Part shown: positions 8,217 to 17,611 of the stretch, piece after piece | Numbering within the stretch: the stretch's first letter is position 1 | Layout: every line of letters begins with the position of its first letter | Source: CBDAQR01 sp965199055 | GTDB lineage: Bacteria; Pseudomonadota; Gammaproteobacteria; Pseudomonadales; Halieaceae | Assembly (NCBI GenBank): GCA_965199055.1 | Contig: CBDAQR010000004.1 | Location: 1,178,001-1,242,000 of the forward strand | Length of the DNA: 64,000 nt | Reading direction: 5' to 3' | Notes under the pieces: model-generated | Databases searched by the model: none | What the model was told of the DNA's origin: nothing | What the model saw: the letters and a program-made list of their open reading frames with translations, nothing else | Position numbers and translations under genes: made by a program

Positions 8217-8939
8217 TCACTTGGCTCTGGGCGGTCCCGCGGAAGTAAATTTAGTACCGGGTGGGTCGATGGCCCAGTCTGGGCTATTTTCCCAATGGTC
8301 GCTGAAGACCAGTTCCGATAGGGGCCTGCGGCGCACCGGTCCGTGACTTCCAGCAGGCTTGCCGAGGGTTACCGTGCAGCCGATCAAAACTTCTTCGGGA
8401 ATGCCCAGAAGTGCTTTCAGTTCATCTTCTACTGCTGCGTGAAAGCCGGTAATGACACCGCCGTAGCCCAGGCCACGCGCTGCCAGCAGCAGGTTCTGGA
8501 CCGCCGGGTAGAGCGATGCGCCTTCCGTGGGCTGCGGCTCGCGATAGCGTACAAGGCAGGGGAAGATCAGGCACGGGACCTCGCTAAAATTATCCACATA
8601 GGCCTGCATGGTCCTGGCTACACGGGATTTAGGAGAGTTAGGGTCCTGCCCGCTGCCTTCCTTGTACTGATCCCGTTCCAGCTTAATCGACCAGATCATC
8701 TGTGCTGACTTTGCCACTAGCGCTTTGGCTTCGCGCGCCTTGGCTCCATCTGTTAACACCATAAAGCGAAAAGGCTGTCGGTTCGAGCCGCTGGGTGCGC
8801 GGGTGGCCGAGAACAGAATATCTCGCAGCACGGCATCGGGAATCGGTTCGTCGAGGTAGCGTCTAATCGCCCGTGTAGAACTTAAACCTTCGAGAAGGCC
8901 AACGCTGTCTGCGGCGAGGGGAGTATCGCTGAGTGACAT
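8217..8939 (-). CDS. Nitroreductase family protein
   Basis: A 240-residue FMN-dependent NAD(P)H oxidoreductase. The FMN-binding N-terminus SSTRAIRRYLDEPIPDAVLRDIL (about 20-42) and RAPSGSNRQPFRFMVL (about 47-62) are the canonical nitroreductase motifs. LLLAARGLGYGGVITGF (about 150-167) and GCTVTLGKPAG (about 187) complete the fold. It typically reduces nitroaromatics, quinones or enones. It sits convergent to nitronate monooxygenase (8 bp apart) and 11 bp downstream of yghU on the same strand, probably in one transcript with it. Confidence 0.92.
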   Translation of the reverse strand: MSLSDTPLAADSVGLLEGLSSTRAIRRYLDEPIPDAVLRDILFSATRAPSGSNRQPFRFMVLTDGAKAREAKALVAKSAQMIWSIKLERDQYKEGSGQDPNSPKSRVARTMQAYVDNFSEVPCLIFPCLVRYREPQPTEGASLYPAVQNLLLAARGLGYGGVITGFHAAVEDELKALLGIPEEVLIGCTVTLGKPAGSHGPVRRRPLSELVFSDHWENSPDWAIDPPGTKFTSAGPPRAK

Positions 8940-8950
8940 GTGAGCCCGGC

Positions 8951-9844
8951 TTACTTCTTCAGCTCAAACTCATCGGCATCCGGATCAAGCTTGTCCTGCG
9001 TTCTGAGTTCGAAGTCACTGGCATCGTGGCGTTCAAGCAATTGCTTGGACTTGTCGCCGAAGGGGCGGTTAACCATCATGCCGCGCTGTACTTCCGGACG
9101 GGCATTGAGCTGCTCTACCCAGCGTCCGAGGTTAGTGTAGGTATGGGCCTCCAGAAATTCGGCGGCATTATAGGCGGCATTTTTGATAACGGCACCGTAC
9201 CAGGGCAGGATCGCCATATCGGCAATGGTGTACTCGTCACCGGCCACGAATTCAGATTCCGCCAATCGCTGGTCAAGCAGGTCCAACTGCCGTTTAACTT
9301 CCATGGTATAGCGATCGATTGCGTACTCGATTTTGATCGGTGCATAGGCATAGAAGTGACCAAAACCACCGCCCAATAGGGGTGTTGCACCCATCTGCCA
9401 GAACAACCAGGACAGGGTCTCTGTGCGCGCGCGGTGTTCGGTCGGCAGAAACTCACCGAATTTTTCGGCCAGGTACACCAAGATGGAGCCTGACTCAAAA
9501 ACCCGCTGGGGTGGATCCATGCTGTGGTCCATCAGCGCCGGTATTTTTGAGTTGGGATTGGCTGCAACGAATCCGCTGCCAAACTGGTCACCCTCACCAA
9601 TGTTTATCAACCAGGCATCGTACTCTGCGCCGCTATGCCCCTTGGCCAGTAGCTCTTCCAGCATGATCGTCACTTTGACGCCATTGGGAGTGCCCAGCGA
9701 GTACAGCTGTAGGGGGTGTTTCCCGACGGGTAGTTCTTTGTCCTGTTGAGCGCCCGCCGTAGGCCTATTGATATTGGCGAACGCCTGGCTGTTATCGGGG
9801 TTCCACTTCCAGACTTCGGGCGGCGTGTATTCAGAATCAGACAT
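8951..9844 (-). CDS. yghU: YghU-type glutathione disulfide-bond oxidoreductase
   Basis: A 297-residue protein. ATG 9844 gives the family's normal N-terminal extension (PPEVWKWNPDNSQAFANINRP); upstream in-frame codons lack homology. The sequence follows E. coli YghU closely from memory: LPVGKHPLQLYSLGTPNG (about 40-57), NPNSKIPALMDHS, VFESGSILVYLAEKFGEFLP, GGGFGHFYAYAPIKIEYAIDR and the C-terminal RHDASDFE. YghU-like enzymes bind two glutathione molecules and reduce disulfides and organic hydroperoxides in the cytoplasm. It is likely co-transcribed with the nitroreductase downstream. Confidence 0.96.
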   Translation of the reverse strand: MSDSEYTPPEVWKWNPDNSQAFANINRPTAGAQQDKELPVGKHPLQLYSLGTPNGVKVTIMLEELLAKGHSGAEYDAWLINIGEGDQFGSGFVAANPNSKIPALMDHSMDPPQRVFESGSILVYLAEKFGEFLPTEHRARTETLSWLFWQMGATPLLGGGFGHFYAYAPIKIEYAIDRYTMEVKRQLDLLDQRLAESEFVAGDEYTIADMAILPWYGAVIKNAAYNAAEFLEAHTYTNLGRWVEQLNARPEVQRGMMVNRPFGDKSKQLLERHDASDFELRTQDKLDPDADEFELKK

Positions 9845-9942
9845 CGTGAGTTTCCTGCGAATTTGACGTGAATTGAAGGTGGCCCAGCAGTAGAACATCT
9901 GGCATAAAGGGGGTCAATAAAAACCGATTATAGAAGTCTTGG

Positions 9943-10395
9943 ATGGCGTTGAATTATTTCTACCGCTACCTGCTCAATCCCGTTATGCGTGGCTTATTGC
10001 GCTCGCCTTTGCATGGGCCGCTCAGCAAGAATATCGCGATCCTGCATTTTACCGGGTGTAAGAGCGGCAGAGCGCTGAGCACACCGCTCAGTTATATGCG
10101 CGAGGACGACACAGTCCGGCTGCTCTCAAACCAGACGACGGCCTGGTGGAAGAATTTTCGGGGTGGCCCGGTTGCGGTTGAGATGGAGATGGGTCGACAG
10201 CGGCACCCCGGCCAGGCGAGCTTATTGGAAGGGGAGAGCGATGCGCTGCGCGATGGGATTGTGCGTTTCATCAACGCAGTACCCAGAGACGCAGCAGTTT
10301 ACGGCCTTAAGCTCGACAGCAATAAACAGCTGCCGCCCGAGAGTCTCGACGGCAAGCTGGATGAGCTGGTGCTCGTGGAAATTGCTCTGGAGTGA
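9943..10395 (+). CDS. DUF385/deazaflavin-dependent nitroreductase-like protein
   Basis: A 150-residue split-barrel protein. LHFTGCKSGRALSTPLSYMREDDTVRLLSNQTTAWWKNFRGG (about 33-76) is the hallmark of the Ddn/PF04075-type quinone or nitroreductase family that binds F420 or a related flavin. Outside actinobacteria the cofactor is uncertain. It is divergent from yghU, sharing a 98-bp promoter region, and its stop abuts the convergent aguA gene. A redox detoxification role fits the neighbourhood but is inference. Confidence 0.8.
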   Translation: MALNYFYRYLLNPVMRGLLRSPLHGPLSKNIAILHFTGCKSGRALSTPLSYMREDDTVRLLSNQTTAWWKNFRGGPVAVEMEMGRQRHPGQASLLEGESDALRDGIVRFINAVPRDAAVYGLKLDSNKQLPPESLDGKLDELVLVEIALE

Positions 10396-11394
10396 TCAGT
10401 CGACGCGGGGCTGTTGTTGAGTGATGCAGTGAATGCCGCCGCCGCCCTCGGCGATATGATCGATATTGACCAGCACAATCTCCCGTTCCGGGAAATACGA
10501 CTGCAGGCGCTCCCTCACTGCGTGATCAGTGGCTATTCCGTATGACGGTGCGATAATCGCGCCATTGGCGTAATAAAAGTTTACATAGGACAGGCAGAAT
10601 TTGTCGCCTATCGCGCAATCTTCCGATGCTTCTGGAAGTTCCAGTAGTTCGAATGCGCGGCCCTTGGCATCGGTGGCCTGTGCCAGGCAGGCTCGCACCT
10701 CGTCGAAGAACACCTTGCGTGGATCATTCTCATCTTCGGTTGATTCAATGATGATTTTTCCCGGCGCAGCAAAGCTGGCGATGCCATCCACGTGACCATC
10801 GGTTTCCTCATCCAGCGGATCACCAGGCAGCCACAGTACCTTGCTAACCCCCAGTGTCGCTTTTAACTCTTCCTCAATCTGCTCCCGGCTCCAACTGGGA
10901 TTGCGATTGCTGTTGGGAAAGCACGTGTCAGTGGTCAGTAAGGTGCCTTCCCCGTCGACACAGATGCCGCCGCCCTCAGCGACCAGTTCAGAGAAGATGG
11001 GGGGAGTGTCAATATGTTCAAGAATCCGCCGGGCCATCAAGGCGTCCTGGTCATAGCTCTCGTACTTGCCACCCCAGGCGTTGAAACGAAAACATACACC
11101 AGCCAGCTCGCCACCGTCGCCGATCACGAAATTGGGCCCGCTATCCCTGGCCCAGGAATCGTCAATAGGCATCTCCAGTAGTTCGATATCGCTACCCAGA
11201 TAGTTTCGTGCTTCTGCCTTCAGCTGCGGGGGTACGATCATGGTGAGCGGCTCAAAGCGTCGGATCGCATGGGCCACATCAGCATAGTGCTGGCAGGTAG
11301 CATCTTTGTCGCTCCACATTACCTCTCGGCAGGGCCAGGCCATCCAGCAGCGTTCGTGCGGCGCCCATTCGGCTGGCATTCGATAGTGAGTCAC
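10396..11394 (-). CDS. aguA: Agmatine deiminase
   Basis: A 332-residue protein with GTG start at 11394, preceded by AAGGAGATAGCC. It belongs to the guanidine-modifying (PAD-like) superfamily: MPAEWAPHERCWMAWPCRE at the N-terminus, MPIDDSWARDSGPNF (about 85-99, substrate Asp residues), ETDGHVDGIASF (about 205, catalytic His) and the C-terminal GGGGIHCITQQQP carrying the nucleophilic Cys. It hydrolyses agmatine to N-carbamoylputrescine and ammonia. It is divergent from aguB, the next enzyme of the pathway, with an 86-bp shared intergenic region. Confidence 0.97.
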   Translation of the reverse strand: MTHYRMPAEWAPHERCWMAWPCREVMWSDKDATCQHYADVAHAIRRFEPLTMIVPPQLKAEARNYLGSDIELLEMPIDDSWARDSGPNFVIGDGGELAGVCFRFNAWGGKYESYDQDALMARRILEHIDTPPIFSELVAEGGGICVDGEGTLLTTDTCFPNSNRNPSWSREQIEEELKATLGVSKVLWLPGDPLDEETDGHVDGIASFAAPGKIIIESTEDENDPRKVFFDEVRACLAQATDAKGRAFELLELPEASEDCAIGDKFCLSYVNFYYANGAIIAPSYGIATDHAVRERLQSYFPEREIVLVNIDHIAEGGGGIHCITQQQPRVD

Positions 11395-11480
11395 GGCTAT
11401 CTCCTTACTGATGACTTGACCATAGGCTAGGGCAGGGGACAGACTCGAGCAAGTCAATCTCGCTGAGTAGGAGCAAACAC

Positions 11481-12365
11481 ATGAGAGAGGTCAGCGTGGC
11501 TGCGACCCAGATGGCTTGCAGCTGGGACAGGGCGGCGAACGTAGATGTGGCGACGCGCCTGGTGCGCGATGCCGCGACTGCCGGCGCCCAGATCATTCTG
11601 CTACAAGAACTGTTTGAGGCGCCTTACTTTTGTATAGAACAACACGGTGATCATTTTGAGCTGGCGAGTGCGCGCGATAACAATCCTCTCCTGCAGCACT
11701 TCCAGGAGCTGGCCAAAGAGCTGGGTGTGGTGTTGCCCATTAGCTGGTTTGAGCAATCAGGTGCCTGTTATTTCAACTCACTGTGTATGATCGACGCGGA
11801 TGGATCGGTGTTGGGTGTCTATCGTAAATCACACATTCCCAACTCAATTGGTTATCAGGAGAAAACCTATTTCACGTTGGGCGATACGGGATTCATGGTC
11901 TGGGATACGGCCTATGCAAAGATAGGTGCAGGAATTTGCTGGGATCAATGGTTTCCGGAAGCAGCGCGCTGTATGGCGCTCAATGGCGCGGAAATCCTGC
12001 TGTATCCTACTGCGATTGGCTCGGAACCGGGTGAGCCTGAGCTGGACTCTCGCGAGCATTGGATGCGCGTGATGCAGGGACACGCGGCGGCTAATGTGGT
12101 GCCCGTGGTCGCTTCGAATCGAATCGGTGCTGAATCGGCTACTCAAGACACGGATCTGACGATGAGCTTCTACGGCAACTCGTTTATCTGTGACTACACG
12201 GGTGCTCTAGTAGAGCACGCCGACGACCACTCCGAATCGGTATTGGTAGCTACTTTCGATCTTGATCAGGTGGCGGCTTACCGTGCTCAGTGGGGTGTTT
12301 TCCGGGATCGACGCCCCGACCTATATGCCGACATTTGCACCCACACGCCGGGGGAAAGAGCCTAG
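11481..12365 (+). CDS. aguB: N-carbamoylputrescine amidase
   Basis: A 294-residue nitrilase-superfamily hydrolase. The Glu-Lys-Cys triad is visible in ILLQELFEAPYF (E near 43), GVYRKSHIPNS (K near 116) and GAGICWDQWFPEAAR (C near 153). The spacing and the IPNS and CWDQWFPE motifs are typical of AguB. It converts N-carbamoylputrescine to putrescine, CO2 and ammonia, completing agmatine breakdown begun by the divergent aguA. Its stop overlaps the GTG of the downstream MFS transporter by one base. Confidence 0.97.
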   Translation: MREVSVAATQMACSWDRAANVDVATRLVRDAATAGAQIILLQELFEAPYFCIEQHGDHFELASARDNNPLLQHFQELAKELGVVLPISWFEQSGACYFNSLCMIDADGSVLGVYRKSHIPNSIGYQEKTYFTLGDTGFMVWDTAYAKIGAGICWDQWFPEAARCMALNGAEILLYPTAIGSEPGEPELDSREHWMRVMQGHAAANVVPVVASNRIGAESATQDTDLTMSFYGNSFICDYTGALVEHADDHSESVLVATFDLDQVAAYRAQWGVFRDRRPDLYADICTHTPGERA

Positions 12366-13510
12366 TGATACCCGCGCCGCGACTGTGGGGCATTGCCGTA
12401 CTGGGCTGTGTCAGCATTATCCCCATTCTCATTGGCCCGATTATTACCGGTGTGCTGGTCGATTTTGGCGGCTTAAGCGACAGCGAGGCTGGGATGACCT
12501 CGGCCTACGGTGCTGTGGGTTCGGTGGCGGTAGCGCTTATCTGCGCATTGACCATGCATCGCTTACCACTGCGCAAACTCGCCATCGCGGGACTGTCCTT
12601 GGCGGTAGTCGGAAACCTGGGTGCGGCATTTTTCTACTCTGAGCTGGGCTTGTTCTACGCCCTGCGCGCGCTCAATGCACTGGGCGACGGCGCCGTTTAT
12701 GCCGCTGTAATGAGCAGCTTCGCTAGGGAGAAAAATTCCGAGCGCTGCTATGGACTCTTCATGTTGCTGCAGTTTGGCCTTGCCGGCGCAGGATTGTGGG
12801 CGTTGCCGACCCTCTGGCCCGAGATGGGCGTCACTACGTTGTATATTGGTTTCGCGAGTCTGCAATTGATAGCGGCGCCGTTATTGGTATTGCTGCCCAG
12901 TCGGGCGGCGGATGTTGCAGGCATCAGTATTCGCGGAAGCGAGTGGCGTTTATTGTTGAGCATTGCAGCATTGGCGGGATTGGTTGCGTTGTGCTTTAGT
13001 GAGGCCAGCAACATTGCTACGGACGTGTATCTTGAGCGTATCGCCGTACTGGCCGGTCTCAGCGATGACCAGATTGGCGCCACGCTGGGTATCGCGTCAG
13101 TGGTGGGCGTTCCCGGGGCTTTCGCTATTTTGCTGCTAGGCGCTCGGTTTGGTCACGCGATACCTGTGCTCGCGGGCATTGGCGTGGGCGCCGTGTCTTT
13201 GTTTGGCATTATGGAAGCGACTTCACACAGCGCGTTTTTCTGGTTTGTCTGCATCCACAGTTTCACGTGGGCCTTCACTACACCGTATATCCAGGCATTG
13301 TTGGCTGACATGGATCCGGGCGGTGCAGTTGTGACGGCCGGTGGAATCGCCAGCGGTGCAGGAGCTGGCCTTGGGCCTGCGGCTGCGGCGACCATGGTCA
13401 CGGCCACTGACTACAGCGGTGTCTACCTGGTGAGCTTTGCCGCCTACGCAATTGCGGCCGCCGCCATTGTTGTATCGGCAATGGCAATGCGCAAGTCGCG
13501 TTTCGCCTAG
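12365..13510 (+). CDS. MFS transporter in agmatine locus
   Basis: A 381-residue protein of about 12 transmembrane helices. The GTG start at 12365 overlaps the aguB stop (TAGTG), so it is coupled to it. The N-terminus begins directly with a membrane helix (LWGIAVLGCVSIIPILIGPIITGVLVD); RALNALGDGAVYAAVMSSFAREKNSERCYG marks the cytoplasmic loop region of helices 4-5. Its position right after aguB suggests transport of agmatine, putrescine or a related amine (inference). The C-terminus overlaps the convergent downstream gene by 4 bp. Confidence 0.88.
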   Translation: MIPAPRLWGIAVLGCVSIIPILIGPIITGVLVDFGGLSDSEAGMTSAYGAVGSVAVALICALTMHRLPLRKLAIAGLSLAVVGNLGAAFFYSELGLFYALRALNALGDGAVYAAVMSSFAREKNSERCYGLFMLLQFGLAGAGLWALPTLWPEMGVTTLYIGFASLQLIAAPLLVLLPSRAADVAGISIRGSEWRLLLSIAALAGLVALCFSEASNIATDVYLERIAVLAGLSDDQIGATLGIASVVGVPGAFAILLLGARFGHAIPVLAGIGVGAVSLFGIMEATSHSAFFWFVCIHSFTWAFTTPYIQALLADMDPGGAVVTAGGIASGAGAGLGPAAAATMVTATDYSGVYLVSFAAYAIAAAAIVVSAMAMRKSRFA

Positions 13511-14628
13511 TCAGCGACCGACTCGAAAGAGTCAAATCCGTAGGGGAAGTGGTGGCCGATGCTAATGTTCTCGAACATGCTGTAGGTCACCTCGCCGGTG
13601 TTGAGTTCAAATCGGCAAATGTGCTCATACAGAGGTCCCTGCGTCGCTCGCAATTCAGGCGTGCTTACGTCGTATTCAACATAGTCCAGCTTCAGTGGTC
13701 CGTGGTACTGGCCGTGCACCCATTCCTCGTTGGGTATATAGCCCGTGCCCAGTGCCAGGCAGGCGCAGTTTACCGCTTCTGCGCTGACGACTAAGGGGTT
13801 GCCGTTTTCATCGTTAAAATGCAGTTCGGCTGATTGGAATTCGCGAGAGCCGCTCACATACTGAACCTTGTGTACGGGTTTACCGAGTTGGTGGACGGCG
13901 CCGCCATTCTCATAGTTATCAATCTTGATGCACTCCTCGACGATGAGGCTGCCGTCAGCATTCTCCTCGACAAATACCTTGAGCTGAAAGTCCTCAAACT
14001 GCATCGGGACGAAAATGTGGAAAAAGCCGTAGTTGTTGATGTATTCGTTGATGTTAATGCCCATTGGCTCCGCCTCACCGACCGGGCGGATACCCCAGGA
14101 ATGGTCACGTATGCCCAGGTGCTCCTGCTGCGTAATCTGAAGCGTTTCGCCTTTGAGATTGATCGAGCCCTCCCATCGTCCCATTTGCGTATAGCGAGAG
14201 GTGTCCATGGTGACGCGCGCGCCTTTACGCATGAGCGTGCGTGGTTCTTCGACCGCAGGTGCGCGGCCGGTAAATGTCAGGTCAAAGGAGATATCGTGCT
14301 CGTTATCTTCGCAGAAGTAGCGAAGCGACTTCAGCGGCTCGAGCACTTCGACACCCAGTGGTCCAACGGTGGTATCGGAGCGATCTGAACCCAGTTCCCT
14401 GGAGCAGCGCAGCACGTGCTGCTTGCCTTTGTATACGAATAAAGCAAAAGCGTCGGTGGTGCCCAGGTTAGGGTACTGTCCAATGCCCATCACCACGAAC
14501 AGTTCACCAGAACGTGAATGCAGGTTGAAGTAGTAACGATCGTAAAAATTGCGATCGCTGGTGCTAACCTGGTCAAAGGTTTCTGGTGTCTGGTGGGCGA
14601 GCGTTTCGTCCATGGCGCTAATCGGCAT
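13507..14628 (-). CDS. Beta-rich two-domain protein, unknown function
   Basis: A 373-residue protein. ATG 14628 is preceded by AGGAGACAAAGC, deciding the start. No signal peptide. The sequence is rich in aromatic beta strands (YDRYYFNLHSRSGELFVVMGIGQYPN, about 25-50; QEHLGIRDHSWGIRPVG, about 165-181; NNYGFFHIFVPMQFEDFQLKVF). It reads like the lipocalin-like or DUF7064/7065-type proteins found beside steroid and lipid catabolic genes in proteobacteria and actinobacteria, but I am not certain of the family. The conserved RDHSWGIRP motif may be a ligand site. It lies head to head with the pectinacetylesterase-like gene. Confidence 0.7.
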   Translation of the reverse strand: MPISAMDETLAHQTPETFDQVSTSDRNFYDRYYFNLHSRSGELFVVMGIGQYPNLGTTDAFALFVYKGKQHVLRCSRELGSDRSDTTVGPLGVEVLEPLKSLRYFCEDNEHDISFDLTFTGRAPAVEEPRTLMRKGARVTMDTSRYTQMGRWEGSINLKGETLQITQQEHLGIRDHSWGIRPVGEAEPMGININEYINNYGFFHIFVPMQFEDFQLKVFVEENADGSLIVEECIKIDNYENGGAVHQLGKPVHKVQYVSGSREFQSAELHFNDENGNPLVVSAEAVNCACLALGTGYIPNEEWVHGQYHGPLKLDYVEYDVSTPELRATQGPLYEHICRFELNTGEVTYSMFENISIGHHFPYGFDSFESVAD

Positions 14629-14691
14629 GCTTTGTCTCCTCTCGGGTTTGTGCACTACTATAACGAAGTAAGTTGACTGTAGGAGATTCGG

Positions 14692-15918
14692 ATGACGCGA
14701 GGGTTCAGGAAACTGCTCACGGCACAATTATCTGTGCTGCTGCTTATGCCGGCACTGGCGGTTGCCGGTAAAGGCATTAGTAAGGAGGCATTGCAGGAGC
14801 TAGAAGAGGCGGGGGTTAACAAATACCTCGGGCGCTTCACTCCGGTGAGCAGTGAAGACGTCGGCGACGGTTGGACCAAGCACAGCTTTGATTCCGAAGC
14901 TGGCGGTGGCCCCATCTGTATCGATGGCTCGGACTACTCGGTATTTACCCGCAAAGGGCAGGACAAAAAGAAACTGCTGATATTCCTGCAGGGCGGCGGC
15001 GCTTGCTGGCAGGGCTTATACCGTTGTAACGAATCCACCCCTTCCCAGGAGCCGCCTGCTGGTCGGCAGGGTATTTGGGATTTCGAGAACAAGGACAATC
15101 CGCTGGCGCGACACAATATCGTCTACATGCCCTATTGTGATGGGTCCGTGTTTGGTGGTGACAACCGTGTGATTGACCCGGACTTCGATTCGGACAGCGG
15201 AGTCGATGGCGTTCGCCATCATCGTGGTCTGCGTAATCTCAGCGCGGGCATGGATGTAGCGCGGAAAGAATTCAAACGGGCCAAGCGCATAGTGATCTCT
15301 GGCCCCAGTGCCGGCGGCGTGGGTGCTACCGCGTTTGCACACCCGCTGGTGCGGTTCCAGTGGGGAAACAATCTAAAGAGTCTTGCGATCCTGAATGACG
15401 CAGGTCCGATCGTGATCAATCTTGATGCGCAGGATGCCATGGCGGCGCGGCAGAGCGACTGGCGATTCGACCAGTTTTATCCCGCCAGTTGTACTGACTG
15501 TAGTGCCTTTGCGCAGCAGACGCCGATTATTTACTGGCGATTGGAGCACGATAATCAAGTGAGAGAAGCGTTCTATGAGACCGATGGGGACGCCACCAAT
15601 ATTGGCTTTGCCAGTGTGAACCTGCCCGGCTTTTTTGATCCATTGCCGCCCTTGGTTCCACCGCCTGCAGGCCTTTCTCAATTGCAGTATCGGGAGCTGA
15701 TACTAAGCGAGCATGGCCCGATTAATGCCGCGTATCCCAATCGTTATCGTCGCTTCATTGTGAGCGGAGACGATTCGCATACTGCGCTGCAGAGTGATTT
15801 ACTCTACAGCCAGCAAATTAACGGCGTGTTTCTTCACCGCTGGGCGAGGGACTTCGTTAACAATAAAAAATCCTGGTGGGATTTAGTACAGGACTTTGTG
15901 CCCTTGCCAGACTCTTAA
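14692..15918 (+). CDS. Secreted pectinacetylesterase-family hydrolase
   Basis: A 408-residue protein. The signal peptide (about 1-25, cleaved after LAVAG or nearby) sends it out of the cytoplasm. The alpha/beta-hydrolase motifs of the PAE/Notum family are all visible: LLIFLQGGGACWQG (oxyanion loop, about 94-107), YMPYCDGSVFGGD (about 146), VISGPSAGGVGATAF (nucleophilic Ser in GPSAGG, about 204) and VSGDDSHTALQ (catalytic Asp and His, about 365). Paired Cys in CTDC and CNES suggest disulfides. Family members deacetylate or deacylate polymers or lipid esters; the natural substrate is unknown. Followed by a secreted amidohydrolase on the same strand. Confidence 0.9.
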   Translation: MTRGFRKLLTAQLSVLLLMPALAVAGKGISKEALQELEEAGVNKYLGRFTPVSSEDVGDGWTKHSFDSEAGGGPICIDGSDYSVFTRKGQDKKKLLIFLQGGGACWQGLYRCNESTPSQEPPAGRQGIWDFENKDNPLARHNIVYMPYCDGSVFGGDNRVIDPDFDSDSGVDGVRHHRGLRNLSAGMDVARKEFKRAKRIVISGPSAGGVGATAFAHPLVRFQWGNNLKSLAILNDAGPIVINLDAQDAMAARQSDWRFDQFYPASCTDCSAFAQQTPIIYWRLEHDNQVREAFYETDGDATNIGFASVNLPGFFDPLPPLVPPPAGLSQLQYRELILSEHGPINAAYPNRYRRFIVSGDDSHTALQSDLLYSQQINGVFLHRWARDFVNNKKSWWDLVQDFVPLPDS

Positions 15919-15983
15919 GCGGCCACATCATTCGCGTCGGTTCAGGCACCATTTCATTGTCATCGCTTCGGGGGTAGTTGCTG

Positions 15984-17603
15984 ATGAAATACAGAATTCA
16001 GACATGGCTTTCGCAGGTTCTTGCGCTAGCGTTCATTGGTTTGTCGGGAGCGAGTTGGTCAGCACCTGATCCCGGCGAAGAGTATATTTACGGCGCGCTA
16101 GCGATGGGGCTGGATGCACCAGCGGTGGCCGGGTCACGGGGTGAGGAGAGTGAGGGGCCATTCGATCGCATGCTCATCAAGCATGCGATGATGGTAGACG
16201 GTGCGGGTGCGCCTACTCGCGGTCCCGTCACTATCGAGGTCCGCGACGATCGTATTGCTGCGATCTACGGCGGCGGATACGGCGCCGTGGACGAAGCGGG
16301 CGCCCACGTTATTGATGCGACCGGTCAGTTTGTGCTGCCAGGTTTCGTAGACGCGCATGTGCATCTGGGTTCACTCAATCACGCCTACGCCGGGAAGCTC
16401 ACCGACCCGGAGTATGTGCTGAAGCTGTGGCTGGCACACGGCGTTACGACCGTGCGCGATGTTGGCGCCATGATGGGGCTTGAGTGGACGCTGGAGCACA
16501 AGCGGCTTGCCGAGGCAGGAGAGATAAGTTCACCCAGGTTGGTCGTTTTCTCGATGTTCCCCCAGCAACATGCTTCAACCGCCGCGGCGCGCAAGTGGGT
16601 GCGTTCCGTCCATAAGAAGGGCGCGGATGGCGTGAAGTTCCTGGGGGCGGCGCCGGAGCTATTGGCGGCAGCTATCGACGAGGCGCAGAAGTTGGGTATG
16701 CGCACAACCATGCACCACGCCCAATTGGATGTGGTGCGCACGAACGTGCTGGACAGTGCACGCATGGGTCTTAACAGCATGGAGCACTGGTATGGTCTGC
16801 CGGAGGCAATGTTCGAGGATCGTCGAATTCAGCACTATCCCTATGATTACAACTATAACAATGAGCAGGACCGCTTCGGTGAGGCGGGTCGGTTGTGGCT
16901 GCAGGCGGCCGGGCCGGGCAGCGCGACTTGGGATGCCACGATTCAGGAACTTATTGCGCTGGACTTCACCCTCGATCCCACGCTTACGATCTACGAAGCC
17001 AATCGCGATTTGATGCGCGCGCGCAATGCCGATTGGCATGCCGAATATACGCTGCCCCATATTGCACGCTCTTTCGAGGCAGACCCTTTGGTTCATGGCT
17101 CCTACTTTTTTGATTGGACAACGGGTCATGAAATTGCATGGAAGAAAAACTACCAGCGCTGGATGCAGTTTCTGAATGACTACAAAAACGCGGGCGGACG
17201 TGTGACCACCGGGTCGGACTCGGGTTTCATCTACAAGATTTATGGTTTTGGCTATATCCGGGAGCTGGAGTTGCTACAGGAAGCCGGATTCCATCCGCTG
17301 GAAGTGTTGCAGTCCGCCACGATTAATGGCGCAGAGCTCTTAGCGCTGGATGCCCAGACCGGTTCCATCCAGATCGGTAAGAAGGCCGATCTGGTGATCG
17401 TCAATGAAAACCCTCTGGCGAACTTCAAGGTTCTCTATGGTACGGGTCACAGAAAGCTAAACCTGCAAACGAACCAGATGGAGACTACCACCGGCATCGT
17501 CTATACGATTCGTGATGGAATTGTGTTCGACGCGAAGAAGCTGCTCGGGCAGGTTCGCGACATGGTGGCCTACGACAAAACCGTGCTGGCGCAGGAACGG
17601 TAA
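15984..17603 (+). CDS. Secreted amidohydrolase-family protein
   Basis: A 539-residue protein. ATG 15984 is preferred to the TTG at 15978. A signal peptide ends near GASWSA (about 28). The amidohydrolase barrel shows PGFVDAHVHLGS (HxH metal site, about 120), GADGVKFLGA (candidate bridging Lys, about 215), GMRTTMHHAQ (about 238), GLNSMEHW (about 262) and RVTTGSDSGF (catalytic Asp, about 412). The end is the usual small beta domain (GKKADLVIVNENPLANF). It probably hydrolyses an amide, carbamate or cyclic dipeptide-like bond in the periplasm. It is 8 bp upstream of a membrane protein gene in the same orientation. Confidence 0.9.
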   Translation: MKYRIQTWLSQVLALAFIGLSGASWSAPDPGEEYIYGALAMGLDAPAVAGSRGEESEGPFDRMLIKHAMMVDGAGAPTRGPVTIEVRDDRIAAIYGGGYGAVDEAGAHVIDATGQFVLPGFVDAHVHLGSLNHAYAGKLTDPEYVLKLWLAHGVTTVRDVGAMMGLEWTLEHKRLAEAGEISSPRLVVFSMFPQQHASTAAARKWVRSVHKKGADGVKFLGAAPELLAAAIDEAQKLGMRTTMHHAQLDVVRTNVLDSARMGLNSMEHWYGLPEAMFEDRRIQHYPYDYNYNNEQDRFGEAGRLWLQAAGPGSATWDATIQELIALDFTLDPTLTIYEANRDLMRARNADWHAEYTLPHIARSFEADPLVHGSYFFDWTTGHEIAWKKNYQRWMQFLNDYKNAGGRVTTGSDSGFIYKIYGFGYIRELELLQEAGFHPLEVLQSATINGAELLALDAQTGSIQIGKKADLVIVNENPLANFKVLYGTGHRKLNLQTNQMETTTGIVYTIRDGIVFDAKKLLGQVRDMVAYDKTVLAQER

Positions 17604-17611
17604 TTGACGCA